From Pseudomonas lini (GTDB lineage Bacteria > Pseudomonadota > Gammaproteobacteria > Pseudomonadales > Pseudomonadaceae): a stretch of 64,000 nt of DNA. This document shows positions 1 through 9,417 of the stretch, in pieces (within the stretch, counting starts at the first letter, position 1; every line of letters begins with the position of its first letter). The notes beneath the pieces are model-generated. The model was not told where the DNA came from. It did no database searches and saw only the letters and a program-made list of their open reading frames with translations. The stretch lies in assembly GCF_964063345.1 (NCBI RefSeq), contig NZ_OZ061318.1, forward strand, positions 2,976,001 through 3,040,000. Direction: 5' to 3'. The translations under genes and the position numbers were made by a program.

Positions 1-1138
1 AGTAGCCAACGACGGTGTTTTCACCGCGCGTCAGGCGACCGGCTAACGGCTCAAGTTCACCGGCGAGATTTTTGATCAGGGTCGATTTACCCGCACCGTT
101 CGGGCCGAGCAAACCGATCCGCGCGCCTGGGGTCAGTTGCAGCTTGACCTTCTCCAGAATGGCTTTGTCGCCGTAACCCAGTCGAGCATCCGACAGATCG
201 ATCAACGGGCTGGAAATTTTCGTCGATTCGCGGAAGACGAAATCAAACGGAGAATCGACGTGGGCGGCGGACAACTCTTCCATCCGCTCCAGCGCCTTGA
301 TCCGGCTCTGGGCCTGACGGGCCTTGGTGGCTTGGGCCTTGAAGCGGGCGATGTAGCTTTCCATGTGCGCACGTTGCGCCTGTTGCTTCTCGTAGGCCTG
401 TTGTTGCTGGGCCAGACGTTCGGCACGGGCGCGTTCGAAGGCGCTGTAACCACCGCGATACAGGGTGATCTTGCGCTGATCGACGTGGGCTACGTGATCG
501 ACCACGGCATCGAGGAAGTCCCGGTCGTGGGAAATCAGCATCAAGGTGCCGGGATAGCTTTTAAGCCAATCTTCGAGCCAGATGATGGCGTCGAGGTCCA
601 AGTGGTTGGTCGGCTCGTCGAGCAGCAACAGGTCCGAAGGACACATCAAAGCCTGCGCCAGGTTCAGACGCATCCGCCAGCCACCGGAGAAATCTCCTAC
701 CTGTCGATCCATTTGCTCGTTGGTGAAACCAAGGCCGGCCAGCAGCTTTCGAGCCCGAGCGTCGGCGGTGTAACCGTCGGCGCTGTCGAGTTCCGAGTGC
801 AGGCGGGCCTGAGCGGCACCGTCATGGGCCGCTTCGGCTGCGGCGAGGTCGCGTTGCACCTCGCGCAGGCGCAGGTCACCATCGAGCACGTAGTCGACCG
901 CGATGCGTTCGAGCGTCTCGATTTCCTGACGCATGTGGGCGATGCGCCAGTCGGCCGGCAGGAAGCAATCACCCGAGTCCGGGTGCAGTTCGCCCCGGAT
1001 CAAGGCGAACAGGCTCGATTTGCCGGCGCCGTTGGCACCGATGAGGCCGGCTTTGTGGCCGGCGTGCAGGGTCAGCTCGGCGTCTTCTAGCAGACGTTGC
1101 GGGCCACGCTGTAAAGTCAGGTTCTGAAGTCGAATCAT
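1..1138 (-). CDS. ABC-F family ATP-binding protein (YheS/Uup-like), 3' end outside window
   Basis: About 379 codons are present; the C-terminal part lies beyond the window edge. The first nucleotide-binding domain has Walker A GANGAGKSS near residue 34, an FSGGWRMR signature and Walker B LLLLDEPTNHLD. A charged linker rich in Q, R and K follows, then the second domain begins with GPNGAGKST close to the edge. Two ABC domains in one chain with no membrane segment define the ABC-F family, which acts on ribosomes rather than in transport. The YheS-type assignment rests on overall resemblance; the exact subfamily is less certain. It is divergent from the gene at 1189, with 50 bp between the starts. 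Confidence 0.9.
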   Translation of the reverse strand, partial: MIRLQNLTLQRGPQRLLEDAELTLHAGHKAGLIGANGAGKSSLFALIRGELHPDSGDCFLPADWRIAHMRQEIETLERIAVDYVLDGDLRLREVQRDLAAAEAAHDGAAQARLHSELDSADGYTADARARKLLAGLGFTNEQMDRQVGDFSGGWRMRLNLAQALMCPSDLLLLDEPTNHLDLDAIIWLEDWLKSYPGTLMLISHDRDFLDAVVDHVAHVDQRKITLYRGGYSAFERARAERLAQQQQAYEKQQAQRAHMESYIARFKAQATKARQAQSRIKALERMEELSAAHVDSPFDFVFRESTKISSPLIDLSDARLGYGDKAILEKVKLQLTPGARIGLLGPNGAGKSTLIKNLAGELEPLAGRLTRGENTVVGY

Positions 1139-1188
1139 AATGGCGGCGGAGTCTACCAGCTTCGCTCGCAACTGGCGCGAGTAGCACT

Positions 1189-1653
1189 ATGTCCTCTGAC
1201 CTGTGGAGTTTTTCCGTTATCACTTACTCCCGTCGCGGAGTAGAACGTGCGTGCCTGCAATTGCAGTCGGCAGGCGTGAATGTGTGCCTGCTGCTGTGCG
1301 GGTTGTGGCTTGAAGAACGTGGAGTTACCTACGACAAACAACGCTTGCAGCTGCTTCGCGATGTAGCCGGGCCTTGGGACGCGGATGTCGTGCAACCGTT
1401 GCGCGCATTGCGCCTGCAATGGAAAGCCGCCGCTAGCGAAGATGCCGGGCTGAATGATTTGCGCGAACAAGTAAAGTCACTGGAGATGGAAGCCGAACGA
1501 CATCTGCTGTCACGGCTGGAACGAGTGGCACAGAGTTGGCCGCAGTATGAGGAGACCGAACGAACGGCCTGGCTCGAAGGTGTGGCAGCGGATGCCGCCA
1601 ACCTGGACCGCGACGCGCTGCATCAGTTGCGCGTCGCGGTAACCGGCACTTAG
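1189..1653 (+). CDS. TIGR02444-type conserved protein
   Basis: A 154-residue protein beginning MSSDLWSFSVITYSRRGVE, with the WxF..YxRxGV..ACL pattern of the family I remember as TIGR02444. The family has no established function. There is no signal peptide; the protein looks soluble and mostly helical, with a charged middle. Its stop overlaps the convergent algP stop by 4 bp, so no terminator separates the two genes. Family assignment is from memory and moderately sure; the gene itself is well supported by conserved context and frame. Confidence 0.75.
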   Translation: MSSDLWSFSVITYSRRGVERACLQLQSAGVNVCLLLCGLWLEERGVTYDKQRLQLLRDVAGPWDADVVQPLRALRLQWKAAASEDAGLNDLREQVKSLEMEAERHLLSRLERVAQSWPQYEETERTAWLEGVAADAANLDRDALHQLRVAVTGT

Positions 1654-2807
1654 GAAGCGCTGGTTGGGGTGGTGCTGGTGCTCGACGACGCGGCTGGCGT
1701 TGGCGCAGAGGTGGTTGTCGAGGTGGTTGCTGCAGGCGCGGACGAAGCCGAGGAGGCCGGGGCCGGAGTTGCTGGCTTGATCGCTGGCGCAACAGGCGGC
1801 TTGGCAGCGGCGACTGGCTTTTTCACGGCCGGTTTTGCGGCTGGCTTGGCTGCTGGTTTTGCAGCCGGTTTTGCAGCCGGTTTTGCGGCGGCTGGTTTGG
1901 CTGCAGTGGCTGGCTTGGCAGCAGCCGCAGGTTTCGCAGCAGCAGTTTTGGCAGCTGGTTTCGCGGCGGGTTTGGCCGCAGCTTTTGCAGCCGGTTTAGC
2001 AGCTGTTTTTGCAGCAGGCTTGGCTGCGGCGGTTTTAGCCGCGACAGGTTTGGCAGCTGGCTTGGCAGCAGGTTTCGCGGCGGCAGTTCTAGCGGCTGGC
2101 TTGGCAGCAGTTTTAGCCGCTGGTTTTGCCGCTGCAGTTTTTGCCACGGCGGGTTTGGCAGCCGTGGTTTTTGCAGCCGGTTTAGCGGCAGCTGTTTTGG
2201 CAGCAGCTGGCTTGGCGGCAGGTTTGGCAGCCGTCGTTTTAGCCGCTGGTTTCGCAGCACTGGCAGCGACTGGTTTTTTAGCCGCCGGTTTTGCGGCTGG
2301 CTTGGCTGCGGCTTTTACCGGAGCTTTGGCAGCAGGCTTGGCCGGTGCTTTTGCAGCAGCTGGTTTGGCAGCGGCTTTCTTCGCAGGTGCCGCAGCTGGT
2401 TTGGCCGAACGCAGGGACAACGCCTTGCCGACAGCCTCTTGGACACGACCGACACCCTGGGCCAGTTTCAGGCTTTCTTGAGCGTCGCGTTTGAGTTGCA
2501 GGATGTAGCTGCGCGTTTCGGACTGACGATCCTTGAGGGCATCGAGCAAGTTCTCAAGCTCTTTCACCGCCTCTTTGGCCTTGGCTTGCGCCTTGGCTTT
2601 GCCGGCCGCCGCAGCGTCCTGCAATTTGGTCCGGGATTTGTGCAGTTTTTCCTGCGCTTTTCCGCGCTGCTTTTCCAACTTGGCGAGCAGTTTTTCAGCA
2701 TCAGCCAGAGCTTGGGAACAAGCGTTTTCCAAATGCTCGAGCAAGCTGCCCGAGAGTTGTTGGAGTAAGTGCAACGGAGTATTTACAGGCTTCTTGGTGG
2801 CCGACAT
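1650..2807 (-). CDS. algP: AlgP, histone H1-like alginate regulatory protein
   Basis: 385 residues. Residues 1-130 are a charged helical region (coiled-coil-like, many K/E/Q). Residues 135-350 are tandem KPAA-type tetrapeptide repeats (KPAAKPAA, KTAAAKPAAK), as in eukaryotic histone H1 tails. The last 40 residues are A/P/S/T-rich. In P. aeruginosa AlgP was described as a DNA-binding, histone-like factor acting on algD and mucoidy. The start has a strong GGAGG site 7 bp upstream. The repeat tract spans about 1810-2420 and is a likely source of length variation through slippage or recombination. The opposite strand also stays open through the repeats but is not a gene. Confidence 0.93.
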   Translation of the reverse strand: MSATKKPVNTPLHLLQQLSGSLLEHLENACSQALADAEKLLAKLEKQRGKAQEKLHKSRTKLQDAAAAGKAKAQAKAKEAVKELENLLDALKDRQSETRSYILQLKRDAQESLKLAQGVGRVQEAVGKALSLRSAKPAAAPAKKAAAKPAAAKAPAKPAAKAPVKAAAKPAAKPAAKKPVAASAAKPAAKTTAAKPAAKPAAAKTAAAKPAAKTTAAKPAVAKTAAAKPAAKTAAKPAARTAAAKPAAKPAAKPVAAKTAAAKPAAKTAAKPAAKAAAKPAAKPAAKTAAAKPAAAAKPATAAKPAAAKPAAKPAAKPAAKPAAKPAVKKPVAAAKPPVAPAIKPATPAPASSASSAPAATTSTTTSAPTPAASSSTSTTPTSAS

Positions 2808-2999
2808 GATTTACCTCCTGGCTGACGTGAATGCGGCTCATACTAGACCTCTGCTGCTACCGCCGCTAGGGCATGTTGACAGTATCGAAAGCACTCCGTT
2901 GCAATGAAGTAAAAAAGTTCTGCGCTGACGTAAAACCAGTTCACCTTCGAGAGCATTCACACTGGCATAATCCTGCGCATCTCAGGTCGGAGAGTGCCC

Positions 3000-3665
3000 A
3001 TGTCGCGCTACCTTTTTTTATCGCTGTGCGTGTTTTTTTCCGTGGCCCAGGCCGCCGAAAAAACCGCCGAAAATGACGCTCACGATCTCGCTTACAGCTT
3101 GGGCGCAAGCCTTGGCGAACGCTTGCGCCAGGAAGTTCCGGAACTGCAACTTCAGGCCCTGCTCGAAGGTTTGCAGCAAGCCTATCAAGGTAAGCCGCTG
3201 GCATTGAAAGATGAGCGGATCGAACAGATTCTGGCCGAGCATGAAGCCCGGATTGCCATGCAATCGCCTGTGCCGCAAAGCGAACTGGCTTTGGAAAACG
3301 AGCGACGTTTTCTCGCCGAGGAAAAAGCCAAACCCGGCGTTCGCGAACTGACCGATGGAATATTGCTGACAGAGCTGGCGCCAGGCACTGGCGCCAAGGC
3401 TGGTCCGAACGGTAAGGTCCAGGTGCTGTACATCGGACGCCTGCCTGACGGCTCAGTGTTCGACCAGAATAGCCAGCCGCAGTGGTTCAGTCTTGATAGT
3501 GTGATTACGGGCTGGCGCAGTGCGCTGCAAAACATGCCGGTCGGCGCGAAATGGCGCCTCGTGATTCCATCGGCCCAAGCCTACGGTGCCGACGGTGCCG
3601 GCGACCTGATCGCGCCGTTCACACCACTGGTATTCGAAGTCGAATTGCGTGGTGCTACAAGCTGA
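3000..3665 (+). CDS. FKBP-type peptidyl-prolyl cis-trans isomerase
   Basis: 221 residues. The N-terminus MSRYLFLSLCVFFSVAQAAE is a signal peptide, so the protein is periplasmic. An FKBP_N-like helical dimerisation region follows (about 25-110), then an FKBP domain (about 115-220) with YIGRLPDGSVFDQN, GWRSALQNMPVGAKWRLVIPS and the closing FEVEL strand. It should catalyse proline isomerisation during folding of exported proteins, like FkpA or Mip. I chose the ATG at 3000 (GGAGAG upstream) over an in-frame GTG at 2994. It sits between algP and algQ as in other pseudomonads. Confidence 0.9.
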   Translation: MSRYLFLSLCVFFSVAQAAEKTAENDAHDLAYSLGASLGERLRQEVPELQLQALLEGLQQAYQGKPLALKDERIEQILAEHEARIAMQSPVPQSELALENERRFLAEEKAKPGVRELTDGILLTELAPGTGAKAGPNGKVQVLYIGRLPDGSVFDQNSQPQWFSLDSVITGWRSALQNMPVGAKWRLVIPSAQAYGADGAGDLIAPFTPLVFEVELRGATS

Positions 3666-3677
3666 AAGCCGGAAACG

Positions 3678-3706
3678 AAAAACGGCGCGCATTTGCGCAC
3701 CGTTTT
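3678..3706. terminator. bidirectional intrinsic terminator
   Basis: The inverted repeat AAAACGGCGCGCA / TGCGCACCGTTTT lies between the convergent FKBP and algQ genes. A/T runs on both sides make it usable from both strands. Confidence 0.8.
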
Positions 3707-3727
3707 GAGGGTGTTGCTGGACAAGGT

Positions 3728-4186
3728 TCAAGCCTGAACCGAATCCTCTTCCTTGTGAGCGGTGTGCAGCACTTCGATCAGGCAATCTTCCAGCTCGAAG
3801 CGTTCGTGTAACAAGCCACCCAACTCCTTGAATTTCTCCGCGACACACTTACCGGCATCACACAGATCGTTGAACGCCAGCAACTTTTCGGTAATGACGT
3901 CGATGCGCGGGTAAATCGTCTCGGCCAACTCCAGACCGCGAGTATCACCGAACGCCTTGGCTTCGCCAGTCAGTTGTTCGTAGATCTCGAAATGCCCGGC
4001 AGACACGTAGTCGACCAGCACACCGCAGAATTCCTGCAACGGTTTTCGGTTCTCGCCCAAAGCTTCGGGCTTGGCGCCGAGAGCATCATAGGCCCGAACC
4101 AGTTCGTGACGCTCCTGCAACCAGCGATCGATCAGCAGATGCACTCCACCCCAGCGTTCCTGAGCATTCTGACAACTTTCGAGCAT
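3728..4186 (-). CDS. algQ: AlgQ / Rsd anti-sigma-70 regulator
   Basis: 152 residues, all-helical, beginning [29 protein letters not shown], the typical Rsd/AlgQ start. Rsd-family proteins bind region 4 of sigma-70 in stationary phase and release core RNA polymerase for other sigma factors. In P. aeruginosa AlgQ affects alginate, siderophore and virulence gene expression. It is transcribed away from dsbH, with a 180-bp gap upstream, and ends at the shared terminator near 3690. Length and start match the family. Confidence 0.93.
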   Translation of the reverse strand: MLESCQNAQERWGGVHLLIDRWLQERHELVRAYDALGAKPEALGENRKPLQEFCGVLVDYVSAGHFEIYEQLTGEAKAFGDTRGLELAETIYPRIDVITEKLLAFNDLCDAGKCVAEKFKELGGLLHERFELEDCLIEVLHTAHKEEDSVQA

Positions 4187-4365
4187 GGTGATTCTCTCTT
4201 CCCTTGTGGGTCATGCTGCTCTACACCTGTCGCACACTTGAAAATCAAGAATCGACCAGGCAGAGCGTCATTCGAGCAACATAAATCCAATGACACGTGC
4301 GGGCCAGATTATGCCCGCGCGCCTATGGCTTCAAGGTACGCAGGAGATAAAGTTCATACAAGTGT

Positions 4366-4917
4366 TTAATCGCCCGCCAGCACCCGGTGCGACGACTCGC
4401 CGCTGAGCGGTCGCTGACACGCGATCCAGACAAGGCGCAGCAACTGATACCCGCCCAGAATCATCATCGCAACGAAGAACAGCAGGCTCCACTCCGGAAT
4501 GCTCAGGTCGAACAGCGTCCAGGAAATTTCCGCGCAATCGGCGGTCCCCTTGAACATTCGCTGCACGACACACAGCCAGGGCGTACTGGCGAACAGATCC
4601 GCCAGATCAGGCGAGCATGTCGATAGCTGATGCACCGGATCACTCTGCAACAACACCTGCCGCCACGCCGTGACGGTACCCGCCAGACTGCAAAGCAGAC
4701 CCAGCAGCCAATACAGGAATGATCCGAAGCGACCAGGCCCTTGCACTGAAGCCGCCAGGCAGACACCCGTGAGCAGCGTCAGGCAAACCCGCTGCAACAG
4801 GCACAACCCGCAAGGCTTGAGGCCGACCGCATATTCCAGGTAATAGGAAACGCCCAAGGCCAGGGCACCTGCAATGAAAACCATGAAAAACAAGGAGCGT
4901 GAGCAGGCCAAAGACAT
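4366..4917 (-). CDS. dsbH: DsbB-family disulfide bond formation protein (DsbH)
   Basis: 183 residues with four membrane helices. The quinone-reactive pair C-G-L-C follows the first helix (LKPCGLCLLQR). A second periplasmic loop carries cysteines in LSTCSPDL, PWLCVVQ and TADCAEI, which supply the DsbA-interacting pair. DsbB reoxidises DsbA and passes electrons to quinones at the inner membrane. Pseudomonads carry two DsbB homologues, and the copy beside algQ is usually named DsbH. The extra Cys residues in the second loop mean the functional pair should be confirmed by alignment. Confidence 0.88.
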   Translation of the reverse strand: MSLACSRSLFFMVFIAGALALGVSYYLEYAVGLKPCGLCLLQRVCLTLLTGVCLAASVQGPGRFGSFLYWLLGLLCSLAGTVTAWRQVLLQSDPVHQLSTCSPDLADLFASTPWLCVVQRMFKGTADCAEISWTLFDLSIPEWSLLFFVAMMILGGYQLLRLVWIACQRPLSGESSHRVLAGD

Positions 4918-5124
4918 GGCTTTTCCGTAACAGTAGAGACAGGCGGTTACGGTAGAGGAAAGCGCAGCAGCCTTTCAAGGCAGGCCACCACGGACACTTC
5001 ACCAGAAGTGTAGCGAATTCCCGACAGTGCCGAGAGGATTTGATGTAGTCCTCTGTAGGACTTTGCCGGCGAAGGATTACAACACTGAAACAGTGATGGA
5101 TTTGAAGCGACTGCGTTCTTATAA

Positions 5125-5162
5125 GAAGATCAAAAGATCGCAGTCTTCGACAGCTCCCACAT
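5125..5162 (-). repeat. dispersed short repeat (GGAGCTG...CTGCGATCTTTTGATCTT type)
   Basis: In the 262-bp gap between hemY and dsbH. Read on the minus strand it gives GTGGGAGCTG followed by GACTGCGATCTTTTGATCTT. The same element, with small changes, recurs at 26692-26728. This is a common intergenic repeat of fluorescent pseudomonads. No gene is visible in the rest of the gap. Confidence 0.7.
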
Positions 5163-5179
5163 AAGGTCCGGCGCAGGAA

Positions 5180-6418
5180 TCAGGCGTGAGCCGGCAATGG
5201 CAGCGGTGCTGCCAGCAAGCGCTCATCCAATAGGCCCAAGCCTTCCTGGAACAGCTGATTACTGCGCTCGGTGTCACCCAGTTGCGCCAGCAACCGCGCC
5301 AGTTCGGCGCAGGCTTCTGGATTGCGCTGCACACGCAGACTGCTCTCTAGATAATCCCTGGCCTTGCCCCACAGACTGCTTTGCAGACACAAACGGCCCA
5401 ACGTCAGCAACAGGCTCGGGTCGGCGGGATGATCCTTGAGCCAACCCTCGGCGGTGTGCAGTTGCCTGGCCGGATCGTTGCCGCGAACCAGCCCATACAG
5501 GCGTGCCAGATGGCTGTCGTATTTGCGCTTGAGGGCTGCACGCAGGACCTCTTCAGCCTCTACCTGCGCGCCCAGTTGCCGCAATTGCTCGGCATAGGCG
5601 AGCACCAGTTGCGGTTCCTGCCGCTGAGCGGCGGTGAGTTGCTGCCAGGCGCGATTGAGCGATTGCAAACCGACCGTTCCGTCCTCTTCCCGGTGCGCCG
5701 CCAACGAAAGATTTTCACCCCAGGCCCGGCGCTCCAGCTCAGCCAGTTCGGCCGGTGGCAATACCTTGTCCTTGCGTAACTCCGGCAACAAGCGAATCAC
5801 GGCCGACCAGTCGCCCCGCTGTTGAAGCAGGCGCTGCAACTGGCGCAAGGTCTGGACGTTATGAGGATGACGCTCGTGCATGGCTTGCAAGGTCACCAGC
5901 GCGCCTTCAGTGTCACCGCGATCAGTCTGCAATTGGGCATGGTTCAAGGCAATTGCCAGCTCGGCCTGGGGCTGTCGCTCCAGAGCGCGCTCCAGCAGGT
6001 TGTCGCTTTCCTCGTAGTGACCTTGTTCGTTCGCGGCGCGGGCGGCACCGAGGTAGTAGAGCAACGGTTGGCGCTCGGCTTCCGCTGCGCGATACAGATG
6101 ACGCTGCGCACTGGCCCAGCGGCCCTCTGCCAAATCCAGCTGACCGTGCTCGATCGCTACTTGCACCCGCCGACTGCGATTGCGCCGCGACCATGGATTG
6201 ACCACTCCACCGGAAGTCGTCACCAGCTCGATCAACACCTTGATGCCCCAGAACACCAGCCACAGCACGACCACCAAGGCCAGGGTTGCCCACAGGCTCG
6301 ATTCGTAACGGAAGTTCTTGTAGGCGATCAGCACGTAGCCGGAATGCTCGGCAATCGCCAGTCCCAGCGCGGCGGCAGCGGCGATGACCACGAACACGAT
6401 CACATAGAGGCGCTTCAT
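5180..6418 (-). CDS. hemY: HemY-like heme biosynthesis-associated TPR protein
   Basis: 412 residues. The N-terminus has two membrane helices (about 4-24 and 40-60), followed by a cytoplasmic tetratricopeptide-like region (repeats such as LLYYLGAARAANEQGHYEESDNLLERAL and PSLLLTLGRLCLQSSLWGKARDYLESSL). This is the gamma-proteobacterial HemY_N family, not protoporphyrinogen oxidase HemY. It is the last gene of hemC-hemD-hemX-hemY, and its start overlaps the hemX stop by 4 bp, implying translational coupling. Its precise role in tetrapyrrole synthesis is not settled. Confidence 0.9.
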   Translation of the reverse strand: MKRLYVIVFVVIAAAAALGLAIAEHSGYVLIAYKNFRYESSLWATLALVVVLWLVFWGIKVLIELVTTSGGVVNPWSRRNRSRRVQVAIEHGQLDLAEGRWASAQRHLYRAAEAERQPLLYYLGAARAANEQGHYEESDNLLERALERQPQAELAIALNHAQLQTDRGDTEGALVTLQAMHERHPHNVQTLRQLQRLLQQRGDWSAVIRLLPELRKDKVLPPAELAELERRAWGENLSLAAHREEDGTVGLQSLNRAWQQLTAAQRQEPQLVLAYAEQLRQLGAQVEAEEVLRAALKRKYDSHLARLYGLVRGNDPARQLHTAEGWLKDHPADPSLLLTLGRLCLQSSLWGKARDYLESSLRVQRNPEACAELARLLAQLGDTERSNQLFQEGLGLLDERLLAAPLPLPAHA

Positions 6419-7569
6419 GGCGTGGCCTCCTGCGTAGTGCTCGCGGCAGGTTTGGCCAGAGGTCTCACCGACTCCTCGGCATTGACGTTACGACGCTCGA
6501 GATAGGCCTGAACCGAACTCAACGTGCCCGTCAGATCTGGCGTGACCACCGTGACTGGCTGCTTGCTCAGCTCGGCCACTTGCTCGAGCATGATTTTGCT
6601 CTGGGGGTTGTCCGGGTTGAAGTTGCCCTTGAGCACGTCCCGCGCTTCGGCCAGCGCCTGGGTGTAAACCGCAGCCTGGCCATTGAGCGCAGCCCACTGC
6701 GCCTGCTCTAGCGCCAGGCTCAGAGCCAGACGCACCTGGCTCAGGCTCTGCCCTGCCAGCAACGGCCGGACATTCTTGTCGGCGTTGAAATCGATGCGGA
6801 TATAACGCGAAATCTGATCCCACCATTGTGCCCAGCGACTGGCACCGTCGCCATCGGCGGTCAGGCCCAGCAGGGATTCGCCGCGGTCCTTGTACTCGGG
6901 CGCCAGCTCGGTGAGGTTGATCACCTGGTCGCGCAAGGCACCCAGTCGCAGGAACAACCCGGTGCGATCCGGCTGTTCGGTACTGCGCAGGGCTACCAGG
7001 GTTTTGGCCACTTGCTCGCGAGCGGCGAAAGCCCCGGGGTCGTTCTGTTCACGGAGAATTTCATCGGCGCCCTGCACCAGGGCCTGGGCGCTGCTGATGT
7101 CCTGCAACGCCGACAGACGCAGGCTGGCCAGACGCAGCAAGTGCTCGGCTTCGGCCAGACGCCAGTCCTTGCGGCTTGCGCCGAGGACGGTTTCCAGGCG
7201 TTGATTCAGGCGCTGCTGATCGCCTTGGAGTTGAGTGACCAGACGACTGCGCGCGTCGAGTTCCTCGGCGGCCGGCATTTGCTCAAGGCGAGCCGTCAGG
7301 CGCTGCTCGTTGAGCTTCAGGCTCTGTGCCTGATCGTTCAACGCCTGTACCTGGCTCAACTGTTGCTGGTTATTGGCTTGCAGGTGACGCACCTGCCAGA
7401 CACCCCAACCGCCCACGGCAACACCGGCAGCGCCCAACAGCAGCGCGACGATTGCCAACCCATTGCCTCGGCGCTGCTCAACGGCAGGTGGCGCAGTTTC
7501 AACCGGTGCATCAGCCGGTGCATCAAGCACGGGCCGGACGTCATCTTTAGGCAAGGCTGTTTCGCTCAC
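6415..7569 (-). CDS. hemX: HemX, uroporphyrinogen-III C-methyltransferase-like membrane protein
   Basis: 384 residues from a GTG start (minus-strand AGGATGG 5-6 bp upstream). Residues 1-40 are acidic and proline-rich, about 45-68 is one transmembrane helix (GLAIVALLLGAAGVAVGG), and the rest is a long periplasmic, coiled-coil-rich domain. The family is annotated as uroporphyrinogen-III methyltransferase, but no SAM-binding motif is visible, so that activity is doubtful. An upstream reading-frame extension exists but has no ribosome site and runs into hemD. Same operon as hemD and hemY. Confidence 0.9.
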   Translation of the reverse strand: MSETALPKDDVRPVLDAPADAPVETAPPAVEQRRGNGLAIVALLLGAAGVAVGGWGVWQVRHLQANNQQQLSQVQALNDQAQSLKLNEQRLTARLEQMPAAEELDARSRLVTQLQGDQQRLNQRLETVLGASRKDWRLAEAEHLLRLASLRLSALQDISSAQALVQGADEILREQNDPGAFAAREQVAKTLVALRSTEQPDRTGLFLRLGALRDQVINLTELAPEYKDRGESLLGLTADGDGASRWAQWWDQISRYIRIDFNADKNVRPLLAGQSLSQVRLALSLALEQAQWAALNGQAAVYTQALAEARDVLKGNFNPDNPQSKIMLEQVAELSKQPVTVVTPDLTGTLSSVQAYLERRNVNAEESVRPLAKPAASTTQEATP

Positions 7570-7585
7570 GTATCCATCCTTTGCA

Positions 7586-8353
7586 TTAGAAAACGGGCAC
7601 GGGGTGTTCCCGTAACGCCGCCAGCAAGGCCGCGGCACTGGCGCCACGACAATCCACAACTGTTTGGGCCCCGGCGGCACGTGCCAGCTCGGCGACCCTG
7701 GGGCTTGGAACAAACAACGGCAACCGCACCATGCTCGGCCAGGCATCGCCAGCCAATCGGTGCAGGTGCTCAAAACCCTGTCCACTGCTGACCACCAGCC
7801 CGTTCAAGCGTTCCGCCTTGATCCGGTCAGGCAGCGTTGCCGACGGGTACTGCGGCAAACCGCGTCGGTATAACTCCAGATACTCGACACTAGCACCAAG
7901 CTCGCGTAAACGCTCAGCCAGCAGCTCGCGCCCACCCTCCCCGCGCATGATCAGCACTCGCGGATCGGGTCGAGTGACAGCCTCGCGCAACGGCGCAAGC
8001 TCAAGCAAGGCTTCACTGTCATCGCCATCGACCGGGAAACTCACATCCAGCCCGCTATCCTCGAGGATCTGCGCCGTCGCCGCGCCCACGCTGAACCACT
8101 TCAGACCCGGTGGTTGCGGCCAGTATTGGTTGAGCAGATCGACAGCGATTCTGGCGGCCGGCTTGCTGACCACGATCACCGCGCAATAGCTATCCAGGTT
8201 CTGAATCACTTCGCGCATTGTGTCAGAGGCAGGAATCGGCTCGATATCCAAAAGCGGCAGGCTGCTGCTGAAAACCCCCGCGTCGGCCAGCACACGGGCA
8301 AGCGCCGCCGACTCATCCACAGGGCGCGTCAGCAACAGGCGCCAGCCAGTCAC
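7586..8353 (-). CDS. hemD: uroporphyrinogen-III synthase
   Basis: 255 residues. HemD cyclises hydroxymethylbilane with inversion of ring D to give uroporphyrinogen III, the branch point to heme, siroheme and cobalamin. Typical two-domain sequence, weakly conserved: an N-terminal [21 protein letters not shown], a central [18 protein letters not shown] linker and [12 protein letters not shown]. It starts with GTG, overlapping the hemC stop (GTGA), so it is translationally coupled to hemC. Confidence 0.93.
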   Translation of the reverse strand: MTGWRLLLTRPVDESAALARVLADAGVFSSSLPLLDIEPIPASDTMREVIQNLDSYCAVIVVSKPAARIAVDLLNQYWPQPPGLKWFSVGAATAQILEDSGLDVSFPVDGDDSEALLELAPLREAVTRPDPRVLIMRGEGGRELLAERLRELGASVEYLELYRRGLPQYPSATLPDRIKAERLNGLVVSSGQGFEHLHRLAGDAWPSMVRLPLFVPSPRVAELARAAGAQTVVDCRGASAAALLAALREHPVPVF

Positions 8354-9291
8354 TCGTGCCCTGCCTCGCCATAGACTGCTTTCAGAATGTCAGCGGCGCC
8401 CTGGCTCAGCAGGTCTTCGGCCACTTGCACACCCAAAGCCTCGGCATCCGCCCGTGGCGCCCGGGCCTCGGCGCTGAGCAGCAGGCCACCATTCGGATCA
8501 CCCACCAAACCGCGCAACCAGATCTGCTCGCCTTCAAGCACGGCGTAGCAAGCAATTGGCACCTGGCAGCCGCCATTCAGATGTTTGTTGAGGGCACGTT
8601 CGGCGGTAACGCGAGTGGCCGTGTCCTGGTGATGCAGCGGCGCCAGCAGCGCATGTATTTCAGTGTCGGCGCTACGGCATTCGATACCGACCGCGCCCTG
8701 GCCACCTGCCGGCAGACTGTCTTCGACACTGATAGCCGAAGTGATGCGGTCCTCGAAGCCCAGGCGAATCAAACCCGCCGCGGCGAGGATGATGGCGTCG
8801 TATTCGCCGGCATCGAGCTTGGCCAGACGAGTATTGACGTTGCCGCGCAGGAAGCGGATTTCCAGATCCGGGCGGCGGGTCAGCAACTGAGCCTGACGAC
8901 GCAGGCTGGAGGTGCCGACGACGCTGCCTGGCGGCAACTCATCCAGACTGGCGTAGGTATTGGAGACAAATGCATCGCGCGGGTCTTCGCGCTCGCAGAT
9001 GCAGAACAGACCGAGGCCTTCGGGGAAGTCCATCGGCACGTCTTTCATGGAATGCACGGCGATGTCGGCTGCGTTTTCCAGCAGCGCGGTTTCCAGTTCC
9101 TTGACGAACAGGCCCTTGCCGCCGATTTTCGACAGCGGCGAATCGAGCAGTTTGTCGCCTCGACTGACCATGGGAACCAGCGTCACGAGCAGGCCCGGAT
9201 GGGCCTCTTCCAGACGAGCCTTGACGTATTCGGCCTGCCACAGGGCGAGAGCACTTTTTCGGGTGGCGATGCGGATTTCGCGAGAGGACAT
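8350..9291 (-). CDS. hemC: porphobilinogen deaminase (hydroxymethylbilane synthase)
   Basis: 313 residues. Polymerises four porphobilinogens into hydroxymethylbilane. Visible family marks are [18 protein letters not shown] at the N-terminus, the catalytic aspartate in [11 protein letters not shown], the arginine-rich [11 protein letters not shown] and [11 protein letters not shown] segments, and the dipyrromethane-cofactor cysteine in [11 protein letters not shown]. First gene of the hemCDXY operon; the upstream 126-bp gap to algR is the likely promoter region. Confidence 0.96.
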   Translation of the reverse strand: MSSREIRIATRKSALALWQAEYVKARLEEAHPGLLVTLVPMVSRGDKLLDSPLSKIGGKGLFVKELETALLENAADIAVHSMKDVPMDFPEGLGLFCICEREDPRDAFVSNTYASLDELPPGSVVGTSSLRRQAQLLTRRPDLEIRFLRGNVNTRLAKLDAGEYDAIILAAAGLIRLGFEDRITSAISVEDSLPAGGQGAVGIECRSADTEIHALLAPLHHQDTATRVTAERALNKHLNGGCQVPIACYAVLEGEQIWLRGLVGDPNGGLLLSAEARAPRADAEALGVQVAEDLLSQGAADILKAVYGEAGHE

Positions 9292-9417
9292 GGATCAATC
9301 CGTACTGAATAGATACGGCAGATAATAACAGCTCAGCCAAATCCGCTTTGACTTGTATCAGAAACTGCGTGGCCTCCCTGGCCCTCAATGTCCGGTAACA
9401 GGGTAGAAATCCGGCCC

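Noticed and set aside
137..1090. 317-codon plus-strand frame at the window start
   Set aside because: Complement of the ABC-F ATPase gene, which carries clear Walker motifs on the minus strand.
1669..2481. Open frame of 270 codons on the plus strand with AGFAAGLA repeats
   Set aside because: It is the complement of the algP KPAA repeat; no ribosome site, and low-complexity composition follows from the repeat.
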